DNA from: JBBRVW01 sp038246545
GTDB lineage: Bacteria > Actinomycetota > Actinomycetes > JACCUZ01
Direction: 5' to 3'
Length of the DNA: 64,000 nucleotides
NCBI GenBank assembly: GCA_038246545.1
Contig: JBBRVW010000013.1
Span: 1-64,000, forward strand
The notes beneath the pieces were generated by a model. It was not told the origin of the DNA. It did no database searches and was given only the letters and a program-made list of their open reading frames with translations. Below, in pieces: positions 1 to 7,896 of this stretch. The first letter of the stretch is position 1, and each line of letters opens with the position of its first letter. The position numbers and the translations under genes were made by a program.

Positions 1-119
1 ACCTGACCGACCTGACCGACCTGACCGACCTGACCGACCTGACCGACCTGACCGACCTGACCGACCTGACCGACCTGACCGACCTGACCGACCTGACCGA
101 CCTGACCGACCTGACCGAC
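1..119. repeat. 9-bp tandem repeat, about 13 copies, cut by window edge
   Basis: The unit acctgaccg repeats perfectly about 13.2 times and runs off the left edge, so its full length is unknown. In the frame of the following gene it reads CTG ACC GAC, that is Leu-Thr-Asp, with no stop, so it could encode an (LTD)n tract at the N-terminus of the DUF222 protein. In the other two forward frames it reads Pro-Asp-Arg, or meets a TGA in every unit. Confidence 0.95.
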
Positions 120-122
120 GAC

Positions 123-1811
123 GTGCCCGAGCAGCTGGTGGACAGGTCGGGCCTCGAGTCGACCCTGCCCGGGCCGCTGTCGGCGTCCCTGGTGGACGAC
201 ACCGATCTGGATCGCTGCGAGGACGACCAGGTCGTCGCTGCTGCCGTCGCGGCGGCCCGGCTCGAGTCGTGGGCCGCGGCCCGCAAGCTCAGCGCCGCGG
301 CCGCGCTCGTCGCGCGCGCGGCGGGGTGGCGCGGCGTCGCCCGCGACGGTCAGTCGGTTCCCGGCCGCACCGTGGCGGCCTCGCGGATCGCCGCCCACGA
401 GCTGGCTGCCGCCCTCGACCTCTCGCCGCGATCGGCCGGCAACCTGGTGCATCTCGCGCTCGACCTCGCCCGGCTCCCTGTCACCCGCGCTGCCCTCGCC
501 GGGGGCGCGATCGACCTGCCGAAGGCGCGGATGGTCGCCGACACGCTCCGCGTGCTCGACGACGACGCTGCGCGCGAGGTCGAGGACCGGGTGCTGCCCC
601 GTGCGGCCGGGCGGACCTGGGCGCAGCTGCACGACACGCTCCGACGCGCTGTGCTGCGGGTCGACCCCGCATCGGCGGCAGAGCGGCGCCGGCGCAGCGT
701 CGCCGACCGCACGGCCGAGCGTTTCCCGCTGGCCGACGGCATGGCCGGCATCACGTGGACCCACGCCGCCGAGACGATCGACTCGTTCTGGACCTGGCTG
801 ACCGCCACCGCGGAGGCCGCCCGGGGCGCGGGCGACCACCGCACGCTCGACCAGGTCCGCGCCGACGTGCTCGGCGACCTCGGCCGCCTCGGCCTCGACG
901 ACGACACCACCCACCCCGACCTTCTCCACGGCACCGACGCCGCCTGCTGCGCCGCGCACACCCACGACGAGCAGGCGCAGGAGACGCAGGAGACGCAGGA
1001 GACGCAGGGTCAGGACGAGCCGGGGCGTGACGAGCAGGGGCGGGACGAGCCGGGTCAGCTCGAGCCGGGCCACCCCGGGCCGGGTCAGCTCGAGCCGGGG
1101 CGCGACGAGCAGGGGCACGATCCGGCGGTGACGTCGACCCCGGCTCTCCCGATCGGACGCGGTCGGCCCCGTCGGTTGCCTGTCCGGCACGGTCGTCGCC
1201 CGCACATCCAGGTCGTGGTCGGTGCCGGCACCCTGCTCGGGCTCGACGACGCCCCGGCCGAACTGGTTGGCTACGGGCCGATCACCGCCGACGTCGCCCG
1301 GCGGATCGCCGCCGACGGCACCTGGCGGCGGGTCCTCACCGACCCCCGCACCGGTCGGTTCGACGAGATGTCCGTCGCCACCTACGAGCCGCCCCAGGAC
1401 CTGCGCGACCATGTCGTCGCCCGCGACCGCACCTGCCGGGGTCCCGGCTGCCGGATGGCCGCGGACCGCACCGATCTCGACCACCGGGTCCCGCACCCGC
1501 GAGGGCCGACCTCGCCCGACAACCTCTATGCCGCCTGCCGGCCCTTCCACGAGGACAAGACCCTCACCGACACCACGGTCACCGACGACGGCGGCGGCGG
1601 GCTGCGGGTGACCTATCCGTCCGGCCGCACCTACCACCGCCCCGCCGACCCGGTCCTCGACGACCCCGTCGACGGCCTCGGTGTCTACCACCGCGCCGAT
1701 GCCCGGGCCGGCGACCGCACCGACCGCCGAGCCACGACGCGGACCGGCCGTGGGGCCGGTGCGGGCGCGGAGGTCGCGACCGACGACCCGCTCGACGTCG
1801 CGCCCTACTGA
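123..1811 (+). CDS. DUF222 / HNH endonuclease domain protein (13E12-repeat type)
   Basis: The N-terminal half (about residues 30-260) is the helical DUF222 domain found in many copies in actinobacteria. The C-terminal part holds an HNH nuclease motif: a Cys pair near residue 437, the LDHRVP segment near 450, then the DNLYAACRPFH segment. Residues about 281-335 are a low-complexity linker built from repeated QET, DEPG, DEQG and QLEPG units. The family is thought to be nucleic-acid cleaving and is often linked to repeats or mobile DNA; no substrate is known. The start is uncertain: GTG 123 has no ribosome-binding site because the 9-bp repeat lies directly upstream, and the frame stays open through that repeat to the window edge, so the protein may begin further left. 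The 3' end overlaps the convergent yczE by 7 bp. Confidence 0.8.
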   Translation: MPEQLVDRSGLESTLPGPLSASLVDDTDLDRCEDDQVVAAAVAAARLESWAAARKLSAAAALVARAAGWRGVARDGQSVPGRTVAASRIAAHELAAALDLSPRSAGNLVHLALDLARLPVTRAALAGGAIDLPKARMVADTLRVLDDDAAREVEDRVLPRAAGRTWAQLHDTLRRAVLRVDPASAAERRRRSVADRTAERFPLADGMAGITWTHAAETIDSFWTWLTATAEAARGAGDHRTLDQVRADVLGDLGRLGLDDDTTHPDLLHGTDAACCAAHTHDEQAQETQETQETQGQDEPGRDEQGRDEPGQLEPGHPGPGQLEPGRDEQGHDPAVTSTPALPIGRGRPRRLPVRHGRRPHIQVVVGAGTLLGLDDAPAELVGYGPITADVARRIAADGTWRRVLTDPRTGRFDEMSVATYEPPQDLRDHVVARDRTCRGPGCRMAADRTDLDHRVPHPRGPTSPDNLYAACRPFHEDKTLTDTTVTDDGGGGLRVTYPSGRTYHRPADPVLDDPVDGLGVYHRADARAGDRTDRRATTRTGRGAGAGAEVATDDPLDVAPY

Positions 1812-2491
1812 GCCCCGCCCTCGCCGGCGTCGGGCTCCGCGTGGCGCGGGGCGACGGTGAGGCGGGGGAGCAGGGGCTGCACCAGCGGGCCGATAGCCAC
1901 GGCGTACAGCACCGTCGCCACGCCCAACGTGCCGCCGAGCAGCCAGCCGCTCGCGACGACGACGACCTCGATGCCGGTGCGGACCAGCCGCACCGAGCCA
2001 CCGGTGCGGGCGACGAGACCGGTCATCAGGCCGTCGCGCGGACCGGGGCCGAGCCGCACGCCGATGTAGGCGGCGGTCGCGACGGCGTTCAGCACGATGC
2101 CGGCCGGCACCAGCAGCAGCCGGAGCGCCATCGCGTCCACGGACGGGATCAACGCCAGAGCGGCGTCGACCGAGAGCCCGATGACCACGACGTTGCTGAC
2201 GGTCCCGACCCCGGGTCGCTGCCGCAGCGGGATCCAGAGCAGCAGGACGAGGGCACCGACGAGGGCGGACACCAGTCCGAGCGAGCCGCCGAGGCTGCGG
2301 GTGATGCCCTGGTGCAGCACGTCCCACGGCATGACTCCGAGCCCGGCCCGCACGAGCAGGGCCATCGACAGGCCGTAGAGCGCCAGGCCCAGGTACAGCT
2401 GCACCAGCCGGCGGCCCAGGCGACGCGACGCCGGACTCGACGTGGGCGCCGCCGGCGCGGCCGGGGTCGGAGGGGCGACGTCGGCTGCCAT
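1805..2491 (-). CDS. yczE: YczE/YyaS/YitT-family membrane protein
   Basis: This is a roughly 228-residue integral membrane protein with five or six hydrophobic helices and the family-typical segment around GLGVMPWDVLHQG near the N-terminus, plus GPGPRDGLMTGL in the middle. YczE proteins are putative transporters of unknown substrate. In many actinobacteria they are encoded divergently from a MocR-type regulator (the YczR group), exactly the arrangement here. ATG 2491 was chosen because a GGAGG lies just upstream, although very close; ATG 2509 would add six residues and abut the operator. Regulation by the neighbouring regulator is inferred from the shared palindrome at 2511-2535. Confidence 0.8.
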   Translation of the reverse strand: MAADVAPPTPAAPAAPTSSPASRRLGRRLVQLYLGLALYGLSMALLVRAGLGVMPWDVLHQGITRSLGGSLGLVSALVGALVLLLWIPLRQRPGVGTVSNVVVIGLSVDAALALIPSVDAMALRLLLVPAGIVLNAVATAAYIGVRLGPGPRDGLMTGLVARTGGSVRLVRTGIEVVVVASGWLLGGTLGVATVLYAVAIGPLVQPLLPRLTVAPRHAEPDAGEGGAQ

Positions 2492-2510
2492 GCCTCCAGC
2501 CTGGCGCATG

Positions 2511-2535
2511 ATTGGACTGGACGGACCAGTCCAAT
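2511..2535. promoter_or_regulatory. Palindromic operator between yczE and yczR
   Basis: A perfect inverted repeat has 10-bp arms (attggactgg and ccagtccaat) and a 5-bp spacer. It sits between divergent genes, 19 bp before yczR and 19 bp before yczE. The position and symmetry fit a dimeric GntR-type HTH site. That YczR binds it is inference. Confidence 0.75.
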
Positions 2536-2553
2536 CGCGGGAAGGTGGCTGGT

Positions 2554-3984
2554 GTGAGCACGCTGGGCACGGTGCGGGTGCGCGAGCTGGTCGGCGACGT
2601 CTCGAGCGAGCGGTCCCCGGCCTACGTGAGCCTCGCCGGCCGGCTGCGCCTGCTCGTCGCGGACGGCCGGCTGCCCGTGGGCGACCGGCTGCCCGCCGAG
2701 CGCGAGCTGGCGGCCGCGCTGCACCTGAGCCGGGCGACGGTGGCGGCGTCGTACCGGCTGCTGCGCGACCAGGGCTGGGCCGACGCCCGGCAGGGGGCCG
2801 GCACCTGGACGACCCTGCCGGCCGGCCCGGCCCGCGGCGCGTGGCTGCCGGAGCCACCGCGACCCGGGGTCCTCGACCTCGCCCACGCCGCGCCACCGGC
2901 TCCACCCGAGGTCCCGGCCGCGTTCGCCGCCGCGCTCGACGACCTGCCGCGACTGCTGCCCGGGCACGGCTACCACCCCCAGGGCCTGCCCGAGCTGCGC
3001 GCCCGCATCGCCCAGCGGTACGCCGACCGCGGACTGCCGACGACCCCCGAGCACGTCCTCGTCACCGCAGGCGCCCTGCACGGCGTGACTGTCGCGGTCG
3101 AGGCGCTGTCGCGACGCGGCGGCCGGGTCCTCGTCGAGCACCCGACGTACCCGAACGCGCTGGACGCGGTGCGGGTCCGCGGCCGCCGGGCGGTGCCGGT
3201 GGCGGTCGACGCCGACGACCCGGCTGCGGCAGTGCGCGACCTCACCCGGGCCGCCCGCGCCACGTCGCCGGCGATGGCCTACCTCATGCCGGACTTCCAG
3301 AACCCGACCGCGCTGCTGCTCGACGAGGGCCACCGGCGCCGCCTGGCGGTCGGGCTCGAGCAGGCCGGCACGGTCGCCCTGGTCGACGAGACGCTGGTCG
3401 ACCTCGGTCTGGACGCGGACCCGGGGCCGCCGTTCGCCGCGCTGGCCCGGCCGGCGGCCGTGGTCACCGTCGGGTCGCTGAGCAAGAGCGTCTGGGGTGG
3501 CCTCCGGATCGGCTGGCTGCGGGCCGAGCCCGACGTCGTCCGCCGGCTGGCGCTGGCCGCCGGGCACAGCCAGCTCTCCGGCCCGGTGCTCGAGCAGCTC
3601 GCCGCCTGCCACCTGCTGGACGCGGAGACCGCCATCCTGCCGCCGCGGCGGGTCGCGCTCCGGACGGCCCGGGACGCCCTCGTCGCTGCCCTCGGCCGCG
3701 CCCTGCCCGAGTGGCAGGTCCACACCCCGGCGGGCGGGCTGGTGCTGTGGTGCCGGTTGCCCGGTCCCTGGTCCTCGGCCCTGGTCACCGCCGCCGAACC
3801 GGCCGGCCTGGCGCTGGCGGCCGGTCCCCGGTTCGGCACCGGTCACGCCTTCGAAGACCGGCTACGGCTGCCGTTCACCCAGCCTGTCCCCACGCTGGAG
3901 CAGGCGGTGGCGCTGCTCGCTGCTGTCTCGGCCGACCTCCCCGGTGCGCCGGTCGGCGTGCCCGCCCGCGACGTGGTGGTCTGA
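2554..3984 (+). CDS. yczR: MocR/GntR-family PLP-dependent transcriptional regulator (YczR type)
   Basis: This 476-residue two-domain regulator has an N-terminal winged-helix GntR domain (about residues 15-85, with the pattern GDRLPAERELAAAL followed by LSRATVAASYRLL) and a fold-type I aminotransferase domain that acts as the effector module. The PLP-binding lysine is K311 in SLSKSVWGGLRIGW. MocR proteins sense PLP or a PLP adduct and normally control a neighbouring gene; here the divergent yczE is the obvious target. GTG 2554 was chosen over an earlier in-frame TTG at 2512 because GGGAAGG lies about 8 nt upstream and the TTG falls inside the operator. Its position directly upstream of infB is unusual. 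Confidence 0.88.
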   Translation: MSTLGTVRVRELVGDVSSERSPAYVSLAGRLRLLVADGRLPVGDRLPAERELAAALHLSRATVAASYRLLRDQGWADARQGAGTWTTLPAGPARGAWLPEPPRPGVLDLAHAAPPAPPEVPAAFAAALDDLPRLLPGHGYHPQGLPELRARIAQRYADRGLPTTPEHVLVTAGALHGVTVAVEALSRRGGRVLVEHPTYPNALDAVRVRGRRAVPVAVDADDPAAAVRDLTRAARATSPAMAYLMPDFQNPTALLLDEGHRRRLAVGLEQAGTVALVDETLVDLGLDADPGPPFAALARPAAVVTVGSLSKSVWGGLRIGWLRAEPDVVRRLALAAGHSQLSGPVLEQLAACHLLDAETAILPPRRVALRTARDALVAALGRALPEWQVHTPAGGLVLWCRLPGPWSSALVTAAEPAGLALAAGPRFGTGHAFEDRLRLPFTQPVPTLEQAVALLAAVSADLPGAPVGVPARDVVV

Positions 3985-4050
3985 GCGCGCCCGGTGCACC
4001 TGGGAGCGGTCGCCGGCGGTTGCCGGGATGCTGTGGCGGGCCCAGCGCGT

Positions 4051-4056
4051 TAGGAT
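4051..4056 (+). promoter_or_regulatory. Candidate -10 element for infB
   Basis: TAGGAT lies in the 265-bp gap before infB and would give a leader of roughly 190 nt. No convincing -35 is seen. This gap contains no ylxR or nusA coding sequence. Confidence 0.4.
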
Positions 4057-4152
4057 GACGAAGACCGCGAGCAGACCCGCGCCTCAGGCGCGGTTGACGC
4101 ACGCCCGCGGCGCCAGTCAGGCCGTCCCAGTCCGGAAGCGAGTCGAGACGCC

Positions 4153-4198
4153 ATGAGCACCCGATGAGCACGCACCAATGAGTGCCCCCGTGCAGTAA
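4153..4198 (+). other. Chain of three overlapping mini-ORFs in the infB leader
   Basis: Three tiny frames run in series, each stop overlapping the next start as ATGA: ATG 4153 encodes MSTR, ATG 4164 encodes MSTHQ, ATG 4178 encodes MSAPVQ and ends with TAA at 4198. A purine-rich stretch (GGAAGCGAG) precedes the first. They end about 50 nt before the infB start. A translational control role is conjecture. Confidence 0.4.
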
Positions 4199-4249
4199 CG
4201 ATGGTCCGCCGCCGGTCCTGATCCGGCCCGGGCCTCAGACAGGAGAGAT

Positions 4250-7063
4250 GTGGCTAAGGTCCGGGTCTACGAGCTCGCCAAGGAGCTCGGTGTCGAGAGC
4301 AAGACCGTCATGGCCAAGCTGAACGAGCTCGGTGAGTTCGTCCGGTCGGCCTCCTCGACGGTCGAGCCCCCCGTCGTACGCAAGCTCCGGGACGCCCTTC
4401 CCGCTGCCGCACCGTCCGCTCCGGCAGATGGCGCGACCGGCGCAACGAAGGCTCCCGTCAAGAAGGCTGCCGCCAAGAAGGCGACCCCAGCCGCTCCGCA
4501 GGACCCCCCCGCGGCTCCTGCCCCGGCGCCCGTCGAGGCGGCCGCCCCGGCCGCCGTGGCCCCCGCCCCGGCGGCACCCGCCCCGGCGGCTCCGGCCCCT
4601 GCTCCGGCGCCCGTGCCCGAGCAGCCGGCCCCGCCGCAGCCGGCCGAGAGCCCGGCAGCGGCCGCCGCGTCAGCCGACGCACCGCCGCGTCCCGCCGGCC
4701 CCCGCCCCGCCGGTCCCCGGCCGGGCAACAACCCGTTCTCGTCCAGCGGCTCCACCGGCATGGGCCGCCCCGCGGCCGCCCCCCGGCCGGGCAACAACCC
4801 GTACTCCACGGGTGGGACGACCGGCATGCCGCGCCCCGGCGGCGGCACCCGTCCGGCGCCGCGCCCCGGCGGCGCCGGCGGCCCGGCCGGTCCCGGCGGA
4901 TCGCGTCCCAACCCCGGCATGATGCCGGCGCGACCCGCGCCCGGTGTCGGTCGTCCCGCCGGTCCCGGCGGCGGTCGTCCCGGCGCTCCCGCCGGCCGCG
5001 GTCGCCCGGGTGCTCCCGGCGGCGCCGGTCGTCCCGGTGGTGGCGGTGGCGGCGGCTACGGCGGCGGCGCCCCCGGCGCCGGTCGCCCCGGTGGCGGCGG
5101 CTTCGGCGGCGGTCGCGGTGGCGGTCCCCGTCGCGGCGGTACCGCTGGTGCCTTCGGGCGTCCCGGCGGCCCGCCCCGTCGTGGCCGGAAGTCGAAGAAG
5201 CAGCGTCGCCAGGAGTTCGACAACATGGCGGCGCCGACCATCGGCGGCGTCCAGGTCCCGCACGGCGACGGCGAGACGATCGTCCGCCTCGCGCGTGGCT
5301 CCTCGCTGACGGACTTCGCCGACAAGATCGACGCCGTGCCGGCGTCGCTCGTGACGGTGCTGATCCACCTGGGCGAGATGGCCACCGCGACCCAGTCGCT
5401 GGACGAGGAGACCTTCGCGCTGCTCGGCTCGGAGCTGGGCTACAAGATCCAGATCGTCAGCCCGGAGGACGAGGACCGCGAGCTCCTCGACTCGTTCGAC
5501 ATCGACTTCCTCGGTGAGGACTGGGACGACGACGACCTCGAGGCGCGTCCTCCGGTCGTCACGGTCATGGGTCACGTCGACCACGGAAAGACCCGCCTGC
5601 TCGACGCGATCCGCAAGACCGACGTGATCTCCGGCGAGGCCGGCGGCATCACGCAGTCGATCGGTGCCTACCAGATCCACCACACCACGCAGGAGGGCGT
5701 CGAGCGGGCGATCACCTTCATCGACACCCCGGGTCACGAGGCCTTCACGGCCATGCGTGCTCGGGGCGCCAAGGTGACCGACATCGCCGTGCTGGTGGTC
5801 GCGGCCGACGACGGTGTCATGCCGCAGACCATCGAGGCGCTCAACCACGCCCAGGCAGCCGACGTCCCGATCGTCGTCGCCGTCAACAAGATCGACAGCG
5901 ACGGCGCCAACCCGGCCAAGGTCCGCCAGCAGCTCACCGAGTACAACCTGGTGGCCGAGGAGTACGGCGGCGAGACGATCTTCGTCGACGTGTCGGCCAA
6001 GCAGGGTCTGAACATCGACCAGCTGCTCGAGTCGATCCTGCTCACGGCCGACGCCGCGCTCGACCTCCGGGCCGTCGCGGATGCCCCGGCCCGTGGTGTC
6101 GCGATCGAGGCGCACCTCGACCGCGGCCGCGGTCCGGTCGCGACCGTTCTCGTGCAGCGCGGCACCCTGGCGGTCGGCGACTCGATCGTCGCCGGTGACG
6201 CCTACGGCCGGGTCCGCGCCATGCTCGACGAGCACGGCGAGAACCTCGACGTGGCGCTCCCGTCCCGTCCGGTCCAGGTGCTCGGCTTCACCTCCGTGCC
6301 CGGCGCCGGCGACAAGTTCCTCGTCGCCGACGAGGACCGCATCGCACGCCAGATCGCCGAGAAGCGTCAGGCGATGCAGCGCAACGCTGCGCTCGCCAAG
6401 GCCCGCAAGCGGGTCTCGCTCGAGGACTGGCTGGAGCAGAGCAAGGTCGACACGCTCAACCTCATCCTCAAGGGCGATGGGTCCGGGTCGGTCGAGGCCC
6501 TCGAGGACGCCCTGCTCAACATCGAGGTCGGCGACGAGGTCGAGCTGCGCGTCATCGACCGCGGTGTCGGTGCCATCACGCAGAACGACGTCAACCTGGC
6601 CGTCGCGTCCGAGGCCGTCATCATCGGCTTCAACGTGCGCCCGGCCGAGCGCGTCAACGACCTCATCGACCGCGAGGGTGTCGACGTCCGCTACTACTCG
6701 GTCATCTACCAGGCGATCGACGAGGTCGAGGCTGCGCTCAAGGGCATGCTCAAGCCCGAGTACGAGGAGGCCTCGCTCGGCACCGCCGAGATCCGCGAGG
6801 TGTTCCGGTCCAGCAAGTTCGGCAACATCGCGGGTGCCCTGGTCCGCAGCGGAGAGATCCGCCGCAACGCCAAGGCACGCCTCATCCGCGACGGCGCCGT
6901 CGTGGCCGAAAACCTCACCGTCGAGTCGCTCAAGCGGTTCAAGGACGACGCGACCGAGGTCCGCGAAGGTTACGAGTGCGGTATCGGCCTGGGGTCGTTC
7001 AACGACATCAAGGTCGACGATGTGGTCGAGACCTACGAGATGCGCGAGAAGGCCCGCGCGTAG
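4250..7063 (+). CDS. infB: Translation initiation factor IF-2
   Basis: IF-2 is the GTPase that places initiator fMet-tRNA on the 30S subunit and promotes 50S joining. The 937-residue protein starts with an IF2_N module (MAKVRVYELAKELGVESK), continues with a long Ala/Pro/Gly/Arg-rich linker (about 60-330) that includes two similar GNNPF/GNNPY units, then a second IF2_N-like module (about 350-420). The G domain begins with GHVDHGKT at 441-448, followed by DTPGH and NKID, and then the C-terminal beta-barrel domains. GTG 4250 is fixed by the conserved N-terminus; AGGAG lies 4 nt upstream. Downstream DUF503, rbfA and truB form the usual operon, but nusA and ylxR do not precede it here. Confidence 0.98.
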   Translation: MAKVRVYELAKELGVESKTVMAKLNELGEFVRSASSTVEPPVVRKLRDALPAAAPSAPADGATGATKAPVKKAAAKKATPAAPQDPPAAPAPAPVEAAAPAAVAPAPAAPAPAAPAPAPAPVPEQPAPPQPAESPAAAAASADAPPRPAGPRPAGPRPGNNPFSSSGSTGMGRPAAAPRPGNNPYSTGGTTGMPRPGGGTRPAPRPGGAGGPAGPGGSRPNPGMMPARPAPGVGRPAGPGGGRPGAPAGRGRPGAPGGAGRPGGGGGGGYGGGAPGAGRPGGGGFGGGRGGGPRRGGTAGAFGRPGGPPRRGRKSKKQRRQEFDNMAAPTIGGVQVPHGDGETIVRLARGSSLTDFADKIDAVPASLVTVLIHLGEMATATQSLDEETFALLGSELGYKIQIVSPEDEDRELLDSFDIDFLGEDWDDDDLEARPPVVTVMGHVDHGKTRLLDAIRKTDVISGEAGGITQSIGAYQIHHTTQEGVERAITFIDTPGHEAFTAMRARGAKVTDIAVLVVAADDGVMPQTIEALNHAQAADVPIVVAVNKIDSDGANPAKVRQQLTEYNLVAEEYGGETIFVDVSAKQGLNIDQLLESILLTADAALDLRAVADAPARGVAIEAHLDRGRGPVATVLVQRGTLAVGDSIVAGDAYGRVRAMLDEHGENLDVALPSRPVQVLGFTSVPGAGDKFLVADEDRIARQIAEKRQAMQRNAALAKARKRVSLEDWLEQSKVDTLNLILKGDGSGSVEALEDALLNIEVGDEVELRVIDRGVGAITQNDVNLAVASEAVIIGFNVRPAERVNDLIDREGVDVRYYSVIYQAIDEVEAALKGMLKPEYEEASLGTAEIREVFRSSKFGNIAGALVRSGEIRRNAKARLIRDGAVVAENLTVESLKRFKDDATEVREGYECGIGLGSFNDIKVDDVVETYEMREKARA

Positions 7064-7090
7064 TCCGGGTCCAGGGACGGATGTGCTGAG

Positions 7091-7411
7091 TTGTTCGTGG
7101 GCAGCTTGTCCCTGGATCTGCTGCTCGGCGACGTCCGGTCGCTGAAGCAGAAGCGTTCGCTCGTGCGACCCCTGGTCGCCGAGCTGCGCCGGAAGTACGA
7201 CGTGAGCGCGGCGGAGGCAGGTCACCTCGACCTGCACCGCCGCGTTCTCGTCGGGGTGGCCGTGGTTGCCGCCGACCGTGCGCACTGCGTCGACGTCCTC
7301 GACGCGTGCGAGCGGTTGGTGGCGTCCCGGCCGGAGATGGACCTCCTGTCGGCCCGGCGGCACCTGTTCAACGGAACCGACGACGAGTCATCGATCGAGG
7401 GAGACGAGTAG
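7091..7411 (+). CDS. ylxP: DUF503 (YlxP-like) protein
   Basis: This 106-residue protein belongs to the DUF503/YlxP family, recognisable by the N-terminal segment LDLLLGDVRSLKQKRS. The family nearly always sits between infB and rbfA and is suspected to act with ribosome assembly or initiation, but its biochemical role is unknown. The start is TTG 7091, giving the conserved Met-Phe-Val-Gly beginning; an alternative GTG two codons later would cut the first strand. It lies 27 bp after infB and 2 bp before rbfA, so it is probably cotranscribed with both. Confidence 0.88.
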   Translation: MFVGSLSLDLLLGDVRSLKQKRSLVRPLVAELRRKYDVSAAEAGHLDLHRRVLVGVAVVAADRAHCVDVLDACERLVASRPEMDLLSARRHLFNGTDDESSIEGDE

Positions 7412-7413
7412 CC

Positions 7414-7896
7414 GTGGTGGACGTCGCGCGGGCGCGCAAGCTGGCCGACCGCATCAAGGTCGTGGTCGCCGAGACGCTGGAGATGCGGGTCAAGGACCCA
7501 CGGCTCGGCTTCATCACCATCACCGACGTGCGGATGACCGGTGACCTCCAGCAGGCCACCGTCTTCTACACCGTGATGGGCGATGACGCCGAGCAGGCCG
7601 GCACCGCCGCGGCGCTGGAGAGCGCCAAGGGCGTCCTGCGTTCCGAGGTCGGCAAGCAGACAGGTGTCCGGCACACCCCGTCGCTGACGTTCGTCGCCGA
7701 CGCCGTGCCCGAGAACGCCGCGCACATCGAGGACCTGCTCGCGAAGGTCGCGGCCGCGGACGCCGAGGTGCACCGCGCGGCCGCCGGTGCGACGTACGCC
7801 GGCGACGCCGACCCCTACAAGGCGCCACGCGTCGAGGACGACGAGGACGACGCCGAGGGCGACGGCGCAGCCCTGAAGGACGACGGGACCGTGTGA
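7414..7896 (+). CDS. rbfA: Ribosome-binding factor A
   Basis: RbfA binds the immature 30S subunit and helps process and fold the 5' end of 16S rRNA. The 160-residue sequence shows the family start (ARARKLADRIKVVVAETL) and the core VKDPRLGFITITDV, a KH-like fold. The C-terminal 40 residues are an acidic tail rich in Asp and Glu. The start is GTG 7414 (GTG 7417 directly after is equally possible), preceded by GAGGGAGACGAG. The gene ends in GTGA, overlapping the truB start by 4 nt, so the two are translationally coupled. Confidence 0.95.
   Translation: MVDVARARKLADRIKVVVAETLEMRVKDPRLGFITITDVRMTGDLQQATVFYTVMGDDAEQAGTAAALESAKGVLRSEVGKQTGVRHTPSLTFVADAVPENAAHIEDLLAKVAAADAEVHRAAAGATYAGDADPYKAPRVEDDEDDAEGDGAALKDDGTV

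Noticed and set aside
1..119. CRISPR array
   Set aside because: The unit is 9 bp with no spacers, so it is a simple tandem repeat.
2512..2553. TTG 2512 as the yczR start
   Set aside because: The codon lies inside the operator palindrome and lacks a ribosome-binding site; GTG 2554 has one.
3985..4249. ylxR before infB
   Set aside because: No RTCVGCR-type motif or adequate frame is present in this gap.
4670..7363. Open minus-strand frame of about 900 codons opposite infB
   Set aside because: It is an antisense shadow of infB, with repetitive Val/Asp/Leu/Arg composition and no recognisable domain.
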